Source: DTKD01 sp050948905
Lineage (GTDB): Bacteria; Armatimonadota; UBA5829
Assembly: GCA_050948905.1 (NCBI GenBank)
Contig: JBMNES010000001.1
Location: forward strand, 744,001 to 808,000
Reading direction: 5' to 3'
Length of the DNA stretch: 64,000 nucleotides
Each line of letters opens with the position of its first letter. Within the stretch, counting starts at the first letter, position 1. Below the pieces are notes generated by a model. It was not told the DNA's origin, made no database searches, and was given only the letters and a program-made list of their open reading frames with translations. Below, piece by piece: positions 56,310 to 64,000 of this stretch. Both the position numbers and the translations under genes were made by a program.

Positions 56310-57548
56310 ATGCTGAGTCGGGTTGTTGGAATATGTGCTGCTATGTTCGCTTTGTATGCTGCCTGTATGGGAGCAAATGCGGATTGTTTGATAAAGTCCG
56401 GGGACAGGATGGTCTTTCTGGGGGACAGTATAACTGAGCAGCGAGTTTATACCAGATATGTGATGAACTACTTCGCGTTGAGATACCCTGAGAACGATGT
56501 CGTCTTTCGTAACGCGGGGTGGGTAAGCGACACCGCTGTTGGGGGCACTAAAAGGCTGCAAAGGGATGTGCTCGATCTCAAACCCAGCGTGGTCAGCATC
56601 TGCTACGGGATGAACGACGCAGGGGTCACGGCTTATGACCAAAAGATTTATGACAGGTATATAAACGGAATAACGGAGCTTATCGACACCCTGCAGCAAA
56701 ATAAAATAAAAGTGGCGCTGATCACAGTGGGATGCGTGGATGAAAGCAAGGCCGCACGACTAAAAGGCTATAACGATACACTCGGCAGGTTCGCAAAACA
56801 ACTCTGTGAGTTCGCTAAACAAAGAAATGTACCTTGTTATAACATTCACGAACCGATGCTGCACGTTCTAAACGCGGGTAAAGCCGGCAACGCTGACTTC
56901 GTTATGATGAACGATGGCGTTCACCCGCAGTCAAACGGACATATGGTGATGGCTTATGGGTTAATCAAGTCGCTGGGTTGTGAATCGCAGGCTGCTCAGG
57001 TGAGCGTGGATGCAAAAACAGGAAAGATCGACGCCACGGGGTGTAAGATCAGCGATTTGCAGATAAAAAACGATTCGGTGACGTTTTCACGTGTAGACAG
57101 CGCGCCACCGATTTTCCTTGATGAGCTCGCAATAGAAGCGGTTAAATACTACCCTGCATTTGCGGAGATCAATGATTACGCTCTGAAAATCACAGGATTG
57201 CGGCCGGGCAAATGGAGGCTGACTGTAGCAGATGGAAAATCCGACAGCTTTGAGGTCGGCGTCTACGACAACTCTGACTTAGCAAAAGGTGTGAACCTGG
57301 CCTACAGCGACGGGCCGTGGAAAAAACTGGCGGCAGAGGTAAACGATTTATCGCGAGAGCAGGAATCCGCCTATTATGCTCGGTGGCGGCAGATTCAACT
57401 CGGCAACATACCGGCCGCCGCGAACCCCGAAAAGCAGGCGCTTTTGGATAAATTGGATTCACTGTGCGAGGGGTTGGCTTCAGAGAGGCGCGAAAAGGCA
57501 AAAGACTCCACGAAGATGTGGCGATGGAGCCTTACGCTAGCAGACTGA
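56310..57548 (+). CDS. Secreted SGNH/GDSL-type esterase
   Basis: A 412-residue exported protein (signal peptide about 1-25). It has the SGNH blocks: block I F-L-G-D-S-I-T-E near residue 35, block II N-A-G-W-V-S-D, block III G-M-N-D, and block V D-G-V-H-P. These are hydrolases of esters, often acetyl groups on polysaccharides. The C-terminal part (about 225-400) is beta-strand and helix of uncertain role. ATG at 56310 follows GGGAGGA; an ORF open from 56274 includes a non-signal start. A strong terminator ends it. Likely acts on sugar esters outside the cytoplasm. Confidence 0.87.
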   Translation: MLSRVVGICAAMFALYAACMGANADCLIKSGDRMVFLGDSITEQRVYTRYVMNYFALRYPENDVVFRNAGWVSDTAVGGTKRLQRDVLDLKPSVVSICYGMNDAGVTAYDQKIYDRYINGITELIDTLQQNKIKVALITVGCVDESKAARLKGYNDTLGRFAKQLCEFAKQRNVPCYNIHEPMLHVLNAGKAGNADFVMMNDGVHPQSNGHMVMAYGLIKSLGCESQAAQVSVDAKTGKIDATGCKISDLQIKNDSVTFSRVDSAPPIFLDELAIEAVKYYPAFAEINDYALKITGLRPGKWRLTVADGKSDSFEVGVYDNSDLAKGVNLAYSDGPWKKLAAEVNDLSREQESAYYARWRQIQLGNIPAAANPEKQALLDKLDSLCEGLASERREKAKDSTKMWRWSLTLAD

Positions 57549-57554
57549 AAACAG

Positions 57555-57586
57555 GCGTGGCCGGCCTCGAACCGGCCACGCTTTTT
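57555..57586 (+). terminator. Strong rho-independent terminator
   Basis: GCGTGGCCGG (57555-57564) pairs with CCGGCCACGC (57572-57581), followed by TTTTT. Minus-strand reading gives CTGTTTTCAG after the stem, so it may also stop bacterioferritin transcription. Confidence 0.9.
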
Positions 57587-57607
57587 ATCTATTCGTGACC
57601 AGATAGA

Positions 57608-58075
57608 CTATCTTATCTGCTGTGCCAGGTAGTTCTGGACTCCCATCTGGTCGATCTGATCGAGTTGGGCCTCCAGGTCGTCGATATGATCCTCTTCGTC
57701 TTTGAGAATCGCCTGCAGGATGGTCTTGGTATGATGATCGCCCAGATCTGCTGACAGCCGTATGGCTTCGTTGTAGTCTTTGACGGCGACGCATTCCATT
57801 TTCAGGTCGTTGGTGTGCATGGCGGGCACGTCGGAGCCGATGTGTATCTCATTGAGGTTGCTGACTATCGGCTTGCCTTCCAAAAATATGATTCGCTCAA
57901 TAAGAGTCTCCGCGTGCTTCATCTCCACAATTGAGCGCTGTTTTATGGTTTGGGAAAGAGGCTCGTAATTCCAGTCCTCACACATCTCCGCATGAACGAA
58001 ATATTGGTTAATAGCCGTCAGTTCCTCTGCAAGCAGCTTGTTCAGCCACTCGATAATTTGTTCATTGCCCTTCAT
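57608..58075 (-). CDS. bfr: Bacterioferritin
   Basis: A 155-residue ferritin-like protein that stores iron as a 24-mer, usually with heme. The four-helix pattern is clear, with di-iron ligands in L-A-E-E-L-T-A-I-N-Q-Y (Glu18), E-M-K-H-A-E (Glu51, His54; the methionine is at the heme-ligand position) and later E-E-D-H-I-D-D-L (about 127-134). Length matches the family. The ATG at 58075 follows GGAGG; upstream in-frame residues to 58150 are not typical. Iron-responsive control (Fur) is possible but no box was identified by eye. It converges with the SGNH gene over a shared terminator. Confidence 0.94.
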   Translation of the reverse strand: MKGNEQIIEWLNKLLAEELTAINQYFVHAEMCEDWNYEPLSQTIKQRSIVEMKHAETLIERIIFLEGKPIVSNLNEIHIGSDVPAMHTNDLKMECVAVKDYNEAIRLSADLGDHHTKTILQAILKDEEDHIDDLEAQLDQIDQMGVQNYLAQQIR

Positions 58076-58245
58076 TTCCAACCTCCGTTGAACAATTGGC
58101 GTGGACCAAACGAGCTCGGGCACTCGTTGGTAACAATGCCTGCTACCCATAATCTGACTATTTGAAACTCGACTGTTGATATTGCAGTATTGATTAGTGT
58201 ATCGAGGGAGGTTAATAATGAAAATGGCACGAAGGAGTATTAGAC

Positions 58246-60876
58246 ATGATTAAGCGGAGGCTTATTTTGACTACCCAGGTTTTGCTCTTCTCCCTCACCG
58301 CAGTAGCGCTTGCCACCACAGCATCTGCTAAGACTTGTTCTACATTTTACAGCAAAGAACGTGTAGCCAACGCACGAAAGAACATCGCCCGCTATGACTG
58401 GGCTCGCGAACAGTATGAGAAGACTATTAAGCCGGCCGATGTTTATATGGATATGCCGGACGATTTCTTTTGGGATCTGGTTACACCGCAGTCTATCCCA
58501 AGGGGAATAGATGTCAACCTTCAACGAGGCTGTCCGAACTGCGGTAATGAAGTCAAAAAGTTCGGCAACTACCCGTGGAAAGTGGATGTAATAAACAAGC
58601 CGTGGAAGATCGAGTGTCCAAACTGCGCCGAATTATTCCCTAAAAACGACTTTGGCAAATTCTACGAGAGCGGTAAGGACGAGAACGGGGTTTTTCAATA
58701 CGAAAAAGCGGATAGATCGCTGCTATATAACACAGAGCACCCGGACCCGAACGACCCTCTGCACACCTACGCAGTCGATGACACCTTTGGCTGGAAGGAC
58801 AAAGATGGCAATGTCTATAGAATAATAGGATATTATGGCCACTACGGAAGCTGGAAAGCCACGCTCGGCATACTTAGCCTGCTGCAGAGTGCATATGTAT
58901 ATTCGGGGGATCTGAAATATGCACGCAAAGCCGCTTTGATGTTGTACAGGGTAGCGACGTTCTATCCGGATATGAAACTCAATTACTGGGCGGAGCAGGG
59001 CTTTTTCAACAGCGACGGCGGAACTAAGCGAGGCAAGGTGCAGGGCTGTATATGGGAGACGGGAGTTGCCGATACGCTGTGTCTCGCCTATGACGCACTT
59101 TACCCGGCGTTGGACGATAAGGAGTTGCTGGAACACATCTCCAAGCACGCGGGCAAGCAGGTTACGGCAGCGGATATGCGCGCGCTGTGTGAGAAAAACA
59201 TCCTGCACGAGGTCCACGACGAGATAATTGCCGGCAATATTTCCGGCAACGAGGGGATGCACCAGTATTCCATGACTCTGGCGGCGATCGTGCTGGACGA
59301 TCCTAAATATACAAACGAGTGGCTGGATTGGCTATTTGCCGACGGAGTTCGTGGACCGAATATTCAGGGCGGTAATATGACCCGGATGTTCACGGAGGTT
59401 GTGGACGACGACGGCATGGGCAACGAGGCTTCGCCGAGCTACAACTCAATCTGGCGGTCGCAATTCATGAAAATCTCCGAGGCGCTGCAGATTTATGGCA
59501 AATATACTCACAATTCGTTCATCAGCCAACCGAATTATAAGAAAATGTTCGAGGCGCCGCTGAGGCTGATATGTATAGACAAATTCGTGCCGGATATCGG
59601 CGACACCGGCAAAACTGGCGCTCCGGGGCTTTCCGGCGTCAGCTTTCCTGACACTCTTTATGCTTATAAGACTTTCAAGGACCCATTCTTTGCCCAGATG
59701 GCGTATTTTCTCGATCGAACCCGCATACGTGGTGATATTTTCGACGCCGACCCAGCCGGGCTGGCAAAGCAGGTGCAGACGGAGATCGACAAGCACGGGG
59801 AATGGGAGCCTAAAACTGACAATATGCCGAGTTACGGCTGCGCGATCCTGCGCCGCGGAGACAAGGACAACCAGCGCGCACTGTCGCTTTATTACGGTCG
59901 CAATGTTGGGCACGGACACAGGGATACGCTGAATATTGAGCTGTTTGCCCTCGGCCTGAGCCTGCTGCCGGACCACGGTTATCCGGAATTTGCCACACAT
60001 TGGGCTCATCGCTCCGAATCCACCGACCACACCATAACCCATAATACGGTTATGGTGGATGATAAACGCCAGGAGAGAAACCGCGTCGGAAAAGCCAACT
60101 TCGTGAAGGACGGCGACGGGGCATCTGCTGCCGAGGTCTACGCCGGGATGCCGTATCCTCAGTGTTCGCTGTATCAGCGCACTATTTCGATGGTTGATCT
60201 TGAGAGCAAGTCGGATTTCTATGTGGTGGACATCTTCCGGGTAAAGGGCGGGTCGAATCATCTTTATAGCCTGCATGGGCCGGAAGGCGAGATCGAGACC
60301 GAGGGGCTGAACCTGATAGATCAGAAGAAGGGCACATACGCAGGGGAAGACGTGGAGCTATACGCAGACCTGGGATATGCTAAGGACGGCTATGCAAACG
60401 CGACCGGATATCAGTATTTCTATGACGTGAGAAGGGACTCCGAACCGGCGGATCAGACCGCGATTACATATAAAGTGGTCGACACGTGGAAGCTGCTTAA
60501 GGAGCCTGCCGACCTTCGCCTGCGGTTTAATATACTGTCGCCTCCTGGTGATGTCGTGCTGGCCAAAACGGAGCCACCTCGAAATAAACCGGGCAACCCG
60601 AAGTATTTGTGGTATTTACTTGAGCCGCACGCAGCAGACGAATCGACTTATGTGACGGTTATCGAGCCTTATGAAGGCCAAAGAGGAGTGTCGAAGGTCG
60701 AGCGCAAGGACGACGGGGATCGGGTGACTGTAACGGTTACAACCACCACCGGCAGGAAGGACACTATACTAAGCGCTTTGAAGCCGATTTATATGAAGGA
60801 TATCAAAACCACGGCGCGCTTCGCCATATACTCCGAGGAAGCGGGGCAGATCAAGGCGAAACTGGTCGTGCCGTAG
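58246..60876 (+). CDS. Secreted heparinase II/III-like protein with N-terminal CxxC pairs
   Basis: An 876-residue exported protein (signal peptide about 1-28). The N-terminal (alpha/alpha) toroid and C-terminal beta-sandwich order is that of heparinase II/III-type lyases; late motifs include G-H-G-H-R-D-T-L-N-I-E-L-F-A (with the likely catalytic His) and D-H-T-I-T-H-N-T-V-M-V-D. A zinc-ribbon-like pair C-P-N-C (Cys96, 99 and Cys124, 127) lies in the N-terminal part, unusual for an exported lyase. The substrate is probably a uronic-acid-containing polysaccharide, by family. GTG and TTG alternatives were not needed; ATG at 58246 has weak ribosome spacing. Confidence 0.85.
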   Translation: MIKRRLILTTQVLLFSLTAVALATTASAKTCSTFYSKERVANARKNIARYDWAREQYEKTIKPADVYMDMPDDFFWDLVTPQSIPRGIDVNLQRGCPNCGNEVKKFGNYPWKVDVINKPWKIECPNCAELFPKNDFGKFYESGKDENGVFQYEKADRSLLYNTEHPDPNDPLHTYAVDDTFGWKDKDGNVYRIIGYYGHYGSWKATLGILSLLQSAYVYSGDLKYARKAALMLYRVATFYPDMKLNYWAEQGFFNSDGGTKRGKVQGCIWETGVADTLCLAYDALYPALDDKELLEHISKHAGKQVTAADMRALCEKNILHEVHDEIIAGNISGNEGMHQYSMTLAAIVLDDPKYTNEWLDWLFADGVRGPNIQGGNMTRMFTEVVDDDGMGNEASPSYNSIWRSQFMKISEALQIYGKYTHNSFISQPNYKKMFEAPLRLICIDKFVPDIGDTGKTGAPGLSGVSFPDTLYAYKTFKDPFFAQMAYFLDRTRIRGDIFDADPAGLAKQVQTEIDKHGEWEPKTDNMPSYGCAILRRGDKDNQRALSLYYGRNVGHGHRDTLNIELFALGLSLLPDHGYPEFATHWAHRSESTDHTITHNTVMVDDKRQERNRVGKANFVKDGDGASAAEVYAGMPYPQCSLYQRTISMVDLESKSDFYVVDIFRVKGGSNHLYSLHGPEGEIETEGLNLIDQKKGTYAGEDVELYADLGYAKDGYANATGYQYFYDVRRDSEPADQTAITYKVVDTWKLLKEPADLRLRFNILSPPGDVVLAKTEPPRNKPGNPKYLWYLLEPHAADESTYVTVIEPYEGQRGVSKVERKDDGDRVTVTVTTTTGRKDTILSALKPIYMKDIKTTARFAIYSEEAGQIKAKLVVP

Positions 60877-60893
60877 ATTCTACAAACATTTCG

Positions 60894-60919
60894 AGCCGGG
60901 GCTGCGTAATGTCCCGGCT
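60894..60919 (+). terminator. Hairpin after the heparinase-like gene
   Basis: AGCCGGG (60894-60900) pairs with CCCGGCT (60913-60919) but no T-run follows; weak terminator. Confidence 0.45.
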
Positions 60920-60955
60920 TGCCGGCCGTCTTAGAATTGAAAACGGAAGGTCATA

Positions 60956-60984
60956 TTGACGGAGCTACAGACGTCGGCTATAAT
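60956..60984 (+). promoter_or_regulatory. Consensus sigma70 promoter for the CBM9-like gene
   Basis: TTGACG (60956-60961) and TATAAT (60979-60984) with exactly 17 bases between, the best promoter seen in the window. The gene start at 61051 lies about 60 bases downstream. Confidence 0.85.
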
Positions 60985-61050
60985 GACCTCGATTGCCAGC
61001 CCGACACCTTCCATTGAGCGTTGGTGCTCGAACAGCTCAGGAGGAGTAAG

Positions 61051-62556
61051 TTGCGAACACGAACTTTAATCACCTCTCTATCGCTTCTCGTATTCCTGAC
61101 GATCTGTCTGATTCCCGCCATATGCGATGAAGCTGCAGTTGCGGAGAAAGCTCCGCCTGCCGCAGCCGCTCCGGCGACTGAACCAGCAGCCGCACCAGAA
61201 GCAGCTAAGCCCGCTGAACCAGCGACGGCAGAACCCGCCAAAGCTGAGGCAGAGGTGGCTCCGGCTAAACCTTCCGCGTTGGCTGTGCCGGACACGGCTC
61301 CGGTGGTGACGGTCAAAGAGGGCGACGCTCCGGCTGCTGCCGCGATTCCGGATGTGGCTCCGGATACCGACGTCTTCAGACGCACTCCTAAGATCGATGG
61401 AGTGGTGGAAGATGGCGAATGGGATGTGTTTTATACATATACCAGCGGTGATCTGGAGATCACTACTTTCGTCAACTGGGATAGCAGCAACCTCTATATT
61501 GCTGCAAGAGCGAACAAGCCGATTGATCTGCTGGCTCTGTTGGATGCCAACAGGGACGGGTGGTATAACGGCGAAGACAACTACGAGTTCAGGTTCGTTC
61601 GCGCCGCTGAAGGCCCTGGCAAGCTGATAGTAAATCGGTTCGATTCTCGCAACGCGAAAAGCCCGACCGCGACCGCTGTGACGTCCGAGGAAGCAGCAAC
61701 AGTGGAGATGAAGGACGGGATTAAAGATGGGATATCGAGCGTGGAGATGCGTGTGCCGGCGACGCTAATTCGAGGGCTAAAGCTCGGCGACAATAGAAAG
61801 CTCGGTATGCTGATTACCGCCAGAACCGGCTCCGACGAAGCGGCGTGGATATCTTCGGGTTCGCCAGGAGATGTGCAGGAGCTTACCCTTGTTAGCAAGA
61901 AATTCGCCTCCCTGGAGCCGCTGGATGTGGGTTTCGACATTCGAGACACGAATATTGCTGTTGGTGATGAGCTTGTGGCTAAGTTCCATATGACCAATAC
62001 CGGCCCGGAAACTTTGAACGTGCAAAGCTGCGTTATAGCTGGAGAGGGCAAGGCTGGCGCATACCTGAGCAGTCAGAAGGTACGGATGGATGGCCTGCCG
62101 CCAAAGAAACATATTTCCCGGGAAATCCGGTCGGTTATCCCGCAGGATATGCCGGTGGGGAGCTGGGCATTGGGAGCGGAGGTTCTTACAGCGAACGGCA
62201 AGCTGGGCAGTGCGCTGCTGAGTTTTGAAGTAGTGGAGCCTTATTTACTGTCCGTCAGAGTGCCCGTTGAGCCGGTGCGGCCGACGGTCAAGGACGTGAC
62301 GTTGAGCGTAGTCATCACCAACAACACCAGGAGCAGGGTGCGCGGCGAGGCTATGATCACGCTGCCTGAGGGTTGGGAAATCTGGAAAGACGAACCTAAG
62401 CGTAACTTCAGCGCTTCGAACAGGAGCTTCACCACGGTGCAATTTAAAGCCAAGCCGCCTCTAGGCGCATCCGGCAAGATACCGGTGAAATTCGACGTGT
62501 CGTTCAACGGCAAAACTATGACCATCAGCGACCAGTTTACAATGGCTAACGAGTAG
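61051..62556 (+). CDS. Secreted CBM9/DOMON-like sugar-binding protein with Ala/Pro-rich linker
   Basis: A 501-residue exported protein (signal peptide about 1-24, ending P-A-I-C). Then come an Ala/Pro/Glu-rich linker (about 27-105), a CBM9-like beta-sandwich (about 110-290, with K-I-D-G-V-V-E-D-G-E-W and D-A-N-R-D-G-W-Y), and two Ig-like or NEW3-like beta domains (about 300-400 and 405-500). TTG at 61051 after AGGAGGAG is used; the ORF open from 61021 is non-signal. The strong promoter suggests high expression. Role is probably carbohydrate or cell-surface binding; substrate unknown. Confidence 0.75.
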   Translation: MRTRTLITSLSLLVFLTICLIPAICDEAAVAEKAPPAAAAPATEPAAAPEAAKPAEPATAEPAKAEAEVAPAKPSALAVPDTAPVVTVKEGDAPAAAAIPDVAPDTDVFRRTPKIDGVVEDGEWDVFYTYTSGDLEITTFVNWDSSNLYIAARANKPIDLLALLDANRDGWYNGEDNYEFRFVRAAEGPGKLIVNRFDSRNAKSPTATAVTSEEAATVEMKDGIKDGISSVEMRVPATLIRGLKLGDNRKLGMLITARTGSDEAAWISSGSPGDVQELTLVSKKFASLEPLDVGFDIRDTNIAVGDELVAKFHMTNTGPETLNVQSCVIAGEGKAGAYLSSQKVRMDGLPPKKHISREIRSVIPQDMPVGSWALGAEVLTANGKLGSALLSFEVVEPYLLSVRVPVEPVRPTVKDVTLSVVITNNTRSRVRGEAMITLPEGWEIWKDEPKRNFSASNRSFTTVQFKAKPPLGASGKIPVKFDVSFNGKTMTISDQFTMANE

Positions 62557-62586
62557 AAGACCTCTCGTAACATAGAGTAAAACTAA

Positions 62587-62621
62587 AGCGCCGGGGATAA
62601 TCCCGGCGCTTTGTTTTTGTT
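62587..62621. terminator. Bidirectional terminator between convergent genes
   Basis: AGCGCCGGG (62587-62595) pairs with CCCGGCGCT (62602-62610), followed by TTGTTTTTGTT on plus; on minus the stem is followed by TTTAGTTTT. Confidence 0.9.
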
Positions 62622-62637
62622 AATACTCTTGAGAATG

Positions 62638-63966
62638 TTATCTCAGTATCACTCCATCCAAGGCAAGTTGACCCTGCAGCTTTGAATGGTCGAGATCTGC
62701 GACTGGTATTTTTGCTTCAATCGACAAAACCGCCGCCGTGCCCGCAGCCTGGCCCATAACCATGCACTGCGTCATCCATCGGGTCGAGCCCGCTGCCTCG
62801 TGAGTGGCGCTGTGACATCTGCCTGCGACGAGCAGATTGTCCATCGCCTCCGGGATCAGAGTTCTATATGGGATGGAGTAGTAGCCGCCGGGTGGCAGAG
62901 TGAAGCCGGACTTTTTGTCCATTCCGGGACCTTCGGTGTTGTGTATGTCGATAAACGCGCTGCCCAGGCCGATGCTGTCCGGGAAAATTGTCTGATTCTT
63001 GATATCATCCTCGGTGATTACATATCGACCGTAGATGCGCCGGGTCTCCCGCACGCCGATCTGCGGGGCAGTGGTTATAAGATAACTGTTCTGGAAACCG
63101 GGGATAAGCGCTTTCATCGCAGCGACCGCCTCGCGCACTTGCTTGCGACCCTCAATTGCCGCTGTGGTCAGGTCGCGCGCTGAGGAACCGTCCAATGGCA
63201 TGTGCGTGAAGTTGGCGTTTATCTGATCCGGTCTGTGAGAGTTGAACCAGAACCCCATAAGTTCGGACTGCCACGGCCGCATATAACCCTGCTCTACTGC
63301 CAATCGGCAGAAATCCCTGAGCTTATGGTCTTTTTTCATATACTGGCGCACCGCCTCAGTGTCGACGCCGCCGACGGTATACATAAGAGTAACCGGCTGC
63401 ATTTTGCCGTCGTCATCCCTGCCGTGCATCATCCTGCAGCCCGCGCGATACGCCACATCTCCATCACCCGTGCAGTCGATCAACACCTTGCCCAGCGCAG
63501 CAAATCTGCCGGATTTGTTGTTGAGAATTACGCCAATCGGCTTTTCATCTTCTTTGACAACGTCTGAAACCTGGCTGTAGAAAAGCACCTCCAGCCGGGC
63601 TTCCTCGGCCATTCTGTCGAGCAGATATTTGTAGCCCTCTATCTCGACGAAAAGGCCGTCGTGGCCGTCCGGGAAATAATCCGCCTCGTAGTCCGATACT
63701 GCACGTTTGACGATCTCGGCGGGTATGCTGCCAATGATCTCACCCTGGCCTCTTGAGCCTTTGAACTGCGCGATCTTTGAGTGCAGGCCGGCGGTCGCGA
63801 TGCCGCCGAGACATCCGCTCTGTTCGATCAGTAGCGTTTTAAGGCCTCCGCGAGATGCGGCAAGGCCGGCGCAAACGCCGGCCGGGCCTCCTCCGATTAC
63901 CACCACATCATGATCGTCCAGCAGTTCGATCTGCCGCGATGGCTCTGTTATGTATCTTTGTGGCAT
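62638..63966 (-). CDS. FAD-dependent oxidoreductase (FAD_oxidored family)
   Basis: A 442-residue flavoprotein with an N-terminal Rossmann dinucleotide motif (V-V-I-G-G-G-P-A-G-V-C-A-G-L, about 17-30), the E-Q-S-G-C-L-G-G segment after the second strand, D-C-T-G-D-G-D-V-A (about 162-170) and a C-terminal G-R-C-H-S-A-T-H-E-A-A-G-S-T-R. This family (PF12831) is common in Planctomycetota and Armatimonadota, mostly with unknown substrates, often beside secreted polysaccharide-degrading enzymes. ATG at 63966 has no ideal ribosome site within the window. The reading frame is complete; the last 34 bases of the window carry no further gene that can be called. Confidence 0.85.
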   Translation of the reverse strand: MPQRYITEPSRQIELLDDHDVVVIGGGPAGVCAGLAASRGGLKTLLIEQSGCLGGIATAGLHSKIAQFKGSRGQGEIIGSIPAEIVKRAVSDYEADYFPDGHDGLFVEIEGYKYLLDRMAEEARLEVLFYSQVSDVVKEDEKPIGVILNNKSGRFAALGKVLIDCTGDGDVAYRAGCRMMHGRDDDGKMQPVTLMYTVGGVDTEAVRQYMKKDHKLRDFCRLAVEQGYMRPWQSELMGFWFNSHRPDQINANFTHMPLDGSSARDLTTAAIEGRKQVREAVAAMKALIPGFQNSYLITTAPQIGVRETRRIYGRYVITEDDIKNQTIFPDSIGLGSAFIDIHNTEGPGMDKKSGFTLPPGGYYSIPYRTLIPEAMDNLLVAGRCHSATHEAAGSTRWMTQCMVMGQAAGTAAVLSIEAKIPVADLDHSKLQGQLALDGVILR

Positions 63967-64000
63967 TATTTGTTAGTCACCATAGGGAAATCGTCGGTGC

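Overview
The window looks like chromosomal DNA of a free-living heterotrophic bacterium of roughly 55% GC. It carries core housekeeping genes (pheA, glmU, prs, pth, pgi, ftsH, corA, tRNA-Gln) scattered among many secreted carbohydrate-active proteins. The DUF6785-type membrane protein, GH116, GH4, GH99-like, NamZ-like, heparinase II/III-like, LVIVD-repeat and FAD_oxidored proteins, plus one PEP-CTERM protein, resemble what is seen in Armatimonadota and neighbouring Planctomycetota/Lentisphaerota-type genomes. That phylum guess is an inference from gene content only; no rRNA is present.

Layout. 1-292: tail of a secreted-type beta-sandwich protein. 613-1677: P-protein (minus). 2249-6639: apparent operon glmU (truncated)-prs-pth-DUF6785 protein. 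7284-11321: pgi, then a NamZ-like/sialidase-like pair. 11325-20604: mostly minus strand (clan-A glycosidase, FAD-linked oxidase, PEP-CTERM protein, esterase, SHOCT protein, ftsH) with a plus-strand rhomboid-TPR protease inside. 20867-23853: a partner-switching signalling pair (GAF-SpoIIE phosphatase, then a STAS-HATPase fusion). 23861-32216: propeller-type glycosidase, LVIVD propeller, Fe-alcohol dehydrogenase, GH116. 32253-36924: WYL regulator, isopropylmalate/isocitrate dehydrogenase-like enzyme, CorA, metallophosphoesterase, cyclase. 37281-44825: GH99-like, propeller, GH4, an (alpha/alpha)6 glycosidase and a sugar-phosphate isomerase. 45424-48673: DUF488, then a minus-strand trio of ATP-grasp-like, lysine-2,3-aminomutase-like and glutaredoxin-like proteins. 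48781-52244: degenerate protease-TPR protein and a glycosidase-amidase fusion. 52430-56160: lower-GC segment with a Xre-ImmA/PIN toxin-antitoxin-like pair, an NPYG-repeat secreted protein, a HARE-HTH protein and tRNA-Gln. 56310-63966: SGNH hydrolase, bacterioferritin, heparinase II/III-like protein, CBM9-like secreted protein, FAD_oxidored protein.

The intergenic regions are striking. At least eight hold clusters of modular repeats: a CGCGAAAG-type module, a TCGGACN heptad, an AAAGCAGATTTC...CGAAATGAC module, AACCGNN heptads and a hairpin whose stem varies by compensatory base changes. One cluster is an exact-period 190-bp triplication. These repeats produce many spurious ORFs, which are left out.

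Promoters recognisable by eye are sigma70-like (TTGACA/TATAAT), and rho-independent-type hairpins close several units. GTG and TTG starts are common (glmU, pgi, ftsH, corA). No rRNA, insertion sequence, integrase, CRISPR array or complete prophage was seen.
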